NCBI GenBank assembly: GCA_019347775.1
Contig: JAHWKP010000055.1
Location: forward strand, 1-9,683
Direction of reading: 5' to 3'
Origin: Actinomycetota bacterium
Lineage (GTDB): Bacteria > Actinomycetota > Acidimicrobiia > Acidimicrobiales > JAHWKP01
Length of the DNA: 9,683 bases
Positions 5,912 to 9,683 of the stretch are shown piece by piece. Positions within the stretch are counted from its first letter, which is position 1; each line of letters opens with the position of its first letter. The translations under genes and the position numbers were made by a program. The notes beneath the pieces are model-generated. The model was given only the letters and a program-made list of their open reading frames with translations. It did not search any database and was not told the origin of the DNA.

Positions 5912-6616
5912 TTAGCTCTTGGCTTCGGGCGTCCAGCGGTAGCCGGCTCGGCCCACCGTCACGATAAGTACAGGCTGCAGGGCATCGGGTTCGATCTTCT
6001 GGCGGAGCCGGCGGATGTGCTCGGTGACCGTTTTGGCGGACTGCCATTCGCGGGACGAGTGCCAGACGTCGCGCAGGAGCTCTTCGCGACTGCAGACCCG
6101 GCCCGCAGACCCGGCGAGATGGGCGAGCAGATCGAACTCCCGCGGCGTCAACTCCACGAGCCGTCCGAAGATGTGAACCTGCCTCCTCGCCAGGTCGATG
6201 ACGATGTCGCCGAAATCGAGGCTCCGGACCGGTTCGGGCCGCGGCCGCGTGGCGGCCCGGCGCACACGCGTGGCCAGCTCCCGCGGCAGAAACGGCTTGA
6301 TGACATAGTCCTCGGCCCCGAGTTCCAGGCCGATGACCCGGTCGATCTCTTCGCGCCGGCTGCTAAGCACGACGATGGGCACGGAAGGGCCCTCGGAAGC
6401 ACGGAGCAGCTCCAGGCCCGACCCATCCGGCAGCTCAACGTCGAGGACCATCACGTCGGGCCGTGCGGCCGTCAATGCCGCCCGCGCACTCCGAAGATCT
6501 GTCGCGACATCGACAAGGAACCCTTCGCTCTCCAGCGAGCGGCGCACCAGATCTCCGACAGGCGCGCTGTCCTCGACCACCAGGACGCGAAGGCCGGCAG
6601 CCTTTTGTGACTCCAC
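5912..6616 (-). CDS. OmpR/PhoB-type response regulator
   Basis: A two-domain transcription regulator of 234 residues (236 from the alternative start). The receiver domain is complete: the acidic pair is in VVEDS, the phosphoacceptor Asp is in VMVLDVELPDG (Asp61 counted from the longer start), the switch residue is Ser in VVLSS, and the conserved Lys is in VIKPF. The C-terminal winged helix (about 135-230) has the LTPREFDLLAHLA and TVTEHIRRLRQKI segments and the final GRAGYRW typical of OmpR proteins. It is probably the terminal acceptor of the hybrid kinase encoded immediately upstream, controlling unknown promoters. GTG 6616 is preferred because GAGGG (6624-6628) is 7 bases away. GTG 6622 would give a GTGA overlap with the kinase stop but leaves only one base to that site. 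Either way the genes are co-transcribed. Confidence 0.93.
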   Translation of the reverse strand: MESQKAAGLRVLVVEDSAPVGDLVRRSLESEGFLVDVATDLRSARAALTAARPDVMVLDVELPDGSGLELLRASEGPSVPIVVLSSRREEIDRVIGLELGAEDYVIKPFLPRELATRVRRAATRPRPEPVRSLDFGDIVIDLARRQVHIFGRLVELTPREFDLLAHLAGSAGRVCSREELLRDVWHSSREWQSAKTVTEHIRRLRQKIEPDALQPVLIVTVGRAGYRWTPEAKS

Positions 6617-6618
6617 GA

Positions 6619-9600
6619 TCACGCCCTCGACTTGGCCGGGAAGACGAGTCGCAACGCCCGAACTGCCTCGTCGAGTTGCACAGCCAGTTCGGTCACGAGA
6701 CTGGCGACGCTCGATACGTCACCGTTGATGACGGCGAGTTCGATCTCGCGGCACATCCGGCTCACGATATGGGCGCCGAAGTTGGCAGCCGCGCCCGCCA
6801 TCTCGTGAGCAATCCGGGAGATGTCTTGTGTGTGCCGTTCTTCCGCCGCCTGCTGCAACGCACCCAACGACACCATCACCGACCGCTCGAAAGTCACGAT
6901 GGCGTCGTCGAAGTCGCCGGCCGGAGATGACGAAGCCAACTCCTCCAGGGCCGCGACCATTGTGCGGTCGAGCGGGTCGGTCGGGCCGTTGCCGTGGGGC
7001 CTGGATAGAACGGCTTCGTCCTCAACCGCGCCCGCCGAGGACAGGTCTCCCCGAATCACAGAGCGGAGCCGGTCAAGGTCGAACGGCTTTCGCATGATGC
7101 CGGCCGCTCCAGAAGCTCGGAGAGCGGCGGATCGGTCCCCCACGTCGGCGCTGGCGATGATCACCGGAACTTCGGCGGTATGAGGGTCCGATCGCAGGCT
7201 CGCCAGCACGTCTTCTCCGGGCAGATCGGGAAGCTGCAGGTCGAGCAGCACGAGGTCCGGACGGTGGCTGCGCGCCATGTCTATGCCGGTAAGACCATCC
7301 TCGGCCACCAGCAACGTGACATTGTGCAGCCCGTCGGCCACGAGCTGAGCCAGAGCGACACTGGCTTCACTGTCTTCTATGTACAGCACCGTCCTCGGAC
7401 CGGCCGCCGGTGCTGGCGGAGTCGCGCCGGTACTCACCGGGGAGATCGGGCCGGCCGCGGAGGCCAGGCCGGCCGGCGAGGTCTGCGGAATGCGAATGGA
7501 AAAGATGGATCCGCCACCGGGTGCCGGCTCGTGGCCGACGTCGCCACCATGGGCAATGGTCGCCACCCGGGCGACGTACAGACCGATACCCATGCCCTTG
7601 GTGCGGGATCCCAGGCGGGAAAAGCGCCGGAACAGCTCCGGGCGGCGGTGCTCGGGAATCCCGACGCCCCGGTCGCGGACAGTGATGACCACCTCCCCGT
7701 TGGCGGACCGGACGGTCACGTCGATCGGAGAGTCACCGGAGGAGAACTTGGCTGCATTGGTAAGGAGGTTGCTCACGGCCTGAGTCAGGCGAGCCCGGTC
7801 AGCCAAGGTTGTCGCGTCACCGGCCGACTCGAAGCGAACAGGGTGCGGTGCGAGCTGGGCCTCCATGTCGTTGACGAGCGTCCGGACAACTTCGGCGAGA
7901 TCGCAACCGGCCAGCTCGAGGGTCATGCCACCCTCCAACACGTCGCGCGCCTCTCGTACCGAACTAAGCCTCGCGTCGAGTTCGCGGGTACTGCGAACGA
8001 TGACGTCTAGGAACTCGCGGCCTTGATCGGACAACGGGATCTCGGCCAGCATCTGCGCGAATCCGCCGATGGCGATGAGCGGCGACCGCAATTCGTGGAT
8101 GAGATAGGCGAGCGTTTCGTCTTCGCCCTGGTCGTCGAGAACCAGCGACCCAGCGACTGTGCCCGGTGCCGCAAGGCGCGGTTGATCACGCCACCACGAG
8201 GCCAGCGCATCTGCGGGTAGCGGCTTGGCGAACAGGTAGCCAAGGGCTAGTTCGCAGCCAAGCACCCGCAGCTGGACGAGCTGCTCGGACGTCTCCACGC
8301 CCTCGGCGACTATCTCGAGACCGAGCGCCCTCCCCAGCCGGATGCTGCCGGTGACAATGGCCGCGTCACCGGCCTCCTCGCACATCGCGGCAACGAACCG
8401 GCTGTCGATTTTGAGGATGTCGACTGGTAGCTCTCGGAGCTGAAGGAGAGAGGAATAACCGGTGCTGAAGTCGTCGATGGCGATCTGCACTCCCAGGGCC
8501 TTGATAGCCGCGAGCCGTTCGCCGATGGCGCGCGTGTCGCCCATCACCGTTCCCTCGGTGATCTCCAGCACGAGAGCCGAAGGATCAAGGCCAGTCTCGG
8601 ACGTGATCTCGGCAACGCGTCCCACGACGTCCTTGTCGGACAGCTGCTCAGCCGCGACGTTTACCGACAGCGACATCGCCTCGGCCCCTGGCAGCTCCCG
8701 TCGCCATTGGGCGACCTGGCGGGCAGCCACATCGAGAACGTGCCAGCTAAGCGGCAGGATGAGTCCCGACTCCACTGCCAGCGGGATGATGTCGCCCGCC
8801 CCCAGTAATCCTCGCTCCGGATGTTCCCAGCGGACCAGGGCCTCGACTCCCACCGGGGCCCCTCCGGCCACTTGGACCTGGGGCTGGTAGTGGACGACGA
8901 TCTCGCCGTTGCCTATCGCCCGGCGAAGTTCACTTTCCATCTGCAGTCGGGCGAGGACCGCGGCATGCACGGCAGAATCGGAGGTAGCGACCCCTCCTCC
9001 ACCACCTACCTGCTGCCTCCGGGCGGATGCGGCGGCGGCTGCGAGGAGCGCGGCGGGCTCGTCGTCACCTTGCGAGACACCAACCGCCACGCTCACGGTT
9101 ATCGGTACGTCGATGCCCTCGACGTCGACCGTGTGCGAGAGGCGCTCGGACAGCAACTCGCCGATGAAGATTGCATCCTCTTCGGCCGCGACACAAGGGA
9201 GGACAACGGCGAACTCCGCGTTCCCCAGGTACGCAACCGATGCCGAGGCCGAACGCTGCCGGACGTCGTCACAGTCGATGGCCTGCTCCAACTCATCGGA
9301 GATTCCCGAGATGATGGCCGCGGAGACAGCCGGGCGCAGGCTCGAGCGCAACACGTCGAAGCGGTCCACGACGACGACGAGCAGCCCCACCAGGCTGCGC
9401 TCCCGCGCTGCGTCGTCCATGGCGCCCTGCAACCGGTCGATGAGGATTCCGTGCCCGGGCAGGCCAGTGAGGGGGTCATATAGCTGGAGCTTGGCTATGT
9501 CGTCGATCGTCCCGACGGCGCCCAGCAACTTGCCGTTGCTATCAATGACCGGGGCGGCGCGGCTGATGACCGGGCGGGCCTCGCCGTCGGGGGACTTCAA

Positions 9601-9683
9601 GAACAGATCGAATCCTTCTCCCCGAGATGCGGGCCTTCGCTCCTCCAAGCACTCCGTCAGCGCCCGGTTCTCGAGCGCGAGCG
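6619..9683 (-). CDS. PAS-GGDEF(degenerate)-EAL hybrid histidine kinase with REC and Hpt domains (partial, 5' end outside window)
   Basis: The frame is open to the window edge, giving 1020 residues so far; numbers here count from codon 9646-9648. Residues before 56 form the end of a PAS fold. At 57-215 is a GGDEF domain with DPLTGLPGHG intact but the signature changed to GNAEF (142-146), so it is probably not a cyclase. At 238-485 is an EAL domain keeping Glu269, Asn330, Glu362, Asp392-Asp393, Lys413 and Glu449, with Leu469 where Gln is usual. At 508-575 is HisKA with His518 in IHELRSPL. At 580-722 is the ATPase, with Asn631, DRGVGIPE and GMGIGL. After an Ala/Pro/Gly linker comes a receiver (752-868, Asp803, Lys854) and a C-terminal Hpt domain (about 895-1005) with His948. 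No membrane segment is visible, so this part is cytoplasmic; sensing may be by PAS or by missing N-terminal domains. The next gene is a response regulator. Confidence 0.95.
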   Translation of the reverse strand, partial: LALENRALTECLEERRPASRGEGFDLFLKSPDGEARPVISRAAPVIDSNGKLLGAVGTIDDIAKLQLYDPLTGLPGHGILIDRLQGAMDDAARERSLVGLLVVVVDRFDVLRSSLRPAVSAAIISGISDELEQAIDCDDVRQRSASASVAYLGNAEFAVVLPCVAAEEDAIFIGELLSERLSHTVDVEGIDVPITVSVAVGVSQGDDEPAALLAAAAASARRQQVGGGGGVATSDSAVHAAVLARLQMESELRRAIGNGEIVVHYQPQVQVAGGAPVGVEALVRWEHPERGLLGAGDIIPLAVESGLILPLSWHVLDVAARQVAQWRRELPGAEAMSLSVNVAAEQLSDKDVVGRVAEITSETGLDPSALVLEITEGTVMGDTRAIGERLAAIKALGVQIAIDDFSTGYSSLLQLRELPVDILKIDSRFVAAMCEEAGDAAIVTGSIRLGRALGLEIVAEGVETSEQLVQLRVLGCELALGYLFAKPLPADALASWWRDQPRLAAPGTVAGSLVLDDQGEDETLAYLIHELRSPLIAIGGFAQMLAEIPLSDQGREFLDVIVRSTRELDARLSSVREARDVLEGGMTLELAGCDLAEVVRTLVNDMEAQLAPHPVRFESAGDATTLADRARLTQAVSNLLTNAAKFSSGDSPIDVTVRSANGEVVITVRDRGVGIPEHRRPELFRRFSRLGSRTKGMGIGLYVARVATIAHGGDVGHEPAPGGGSIFSIRIPQTSPAGLASAAGPISPVSTGATPPAPAAGPRTVLYIEDSEASVALAQLVADGLHNVTLLVAEDGLTGIDMARSHRPDLVLLDLQLPDLPGEDVLASLRSDPHTAEVPVIIASADVGDRSAALRASGAAGIMRKPFDLDRLRSVIRGDLSSAGAVEDEAVLSRPHGNGPTDPLDRTMVAALEELASSSPAGDFDDAIVTFERSVMVSLGALQQAAEERHTQDISRIAHEMAGAAANFGAHIVSRMCREIELAVINGDVSSVASLVTELAVQLDEAVRALRLVFPAKSRA

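Noticed and set aside
7180..8010. A 276-codon open frame on the plus strand opposite the kinase
   Set aside because: It lies antisense to the well-supported HisKA, ATPase and receiver domains and has no recognisable domain. Long antisense frames are expected at this GC content.
8985..9060. Repetitive GC-rich tract suggesting a repeat element
   Set aside because: It encodes the Ala-rich and poly-Gly linker between the GGDEF and EAL domains (residues about 197-220). It is low-complexity coding sequence, not an independent repeat.
9646..9648. TTG at 9646-9648 as the true start of the kinase
   Set aside because: The frame stays open upstream to the window edge, and the residues there continue the PAS-like region, so the gene most likely begins outside the window.

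Overview
The window is about 9.7 kb of high-GC DNA with almost no intergenic space. GTG starts and 4-base stop/start overlaps are frequent. Two of the predicted secreted proteins have short acidic N-termini behind a lipobox. The style suggests a high-GC aerobic bacterium, most likely an actinobacterium such as a member of Acidimicrobiia. That assignment is inferred from base composition and gene style only; no rRNA or other marker gene is present. The window is cut at both ends: the left edge holds the last codons of a cytochrome oxidase subunit II gene, and the right edge cuts the 5' end of a very large signalling gene.

Left block (1-3364, + strand): an aa3/caa3-type terminal oxidase operon. 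In order it holds the end of subunit II with its C-terminal cytochrome c domain, a fused subunit I+III protein, a small membrane protein of the kind found in such operons, and a separate lipoprotein cytochrome c. Each junction is a 4-base GTGA or ATGA overlap, or has a start that gives one, so translation is probably coupled. The fused catalytic subunit keeps all heme and CuB ligands and the D-channel entrance. It lacks the canonical K-channel lysine (Gln instead), and its subunit III part is strongly diverged.

Middle block (3349-5848): three apparently unrelated single genes. A minus-strand integral membrane protein of the UPF0104/MprF-flippase-like family has a long charged C-terminal tail. 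Its 3' end overlaps the cytochrome c gene tail to tail by 16 bases. Divergent from it is a plus-strand lipoprotein carrying a metzincin-like HELGH zinc site with Asn at the usual third-ligand position. Convergent with that is a small acidic lipoprotein, minus strand, with a short internal repeat.

Right block (5912-9683, - strand): a two-gene phosphorelay. The upstream gene encodes at least 1020 residues. Its domain order is PAS (partial), degenerate GGDEF, EAL, HisKA, HATPase_c, REC, Hpt. An OmpR/PhoB-type response regulator follows immediately. Together they contain every station of a His-Asp-His-Asp relay, physically fused to a cyclic-di-GMP module. This is the most unusual thing in the window. 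The small acidic lipoprotein lies 63 bases downstream of the regulator on the same strand and may be co-transcribed with it.

No RNA genes, mobile elements, CRISPR arrays or convincing terminators were seen. No stretch over 300 bases lacks a gene.
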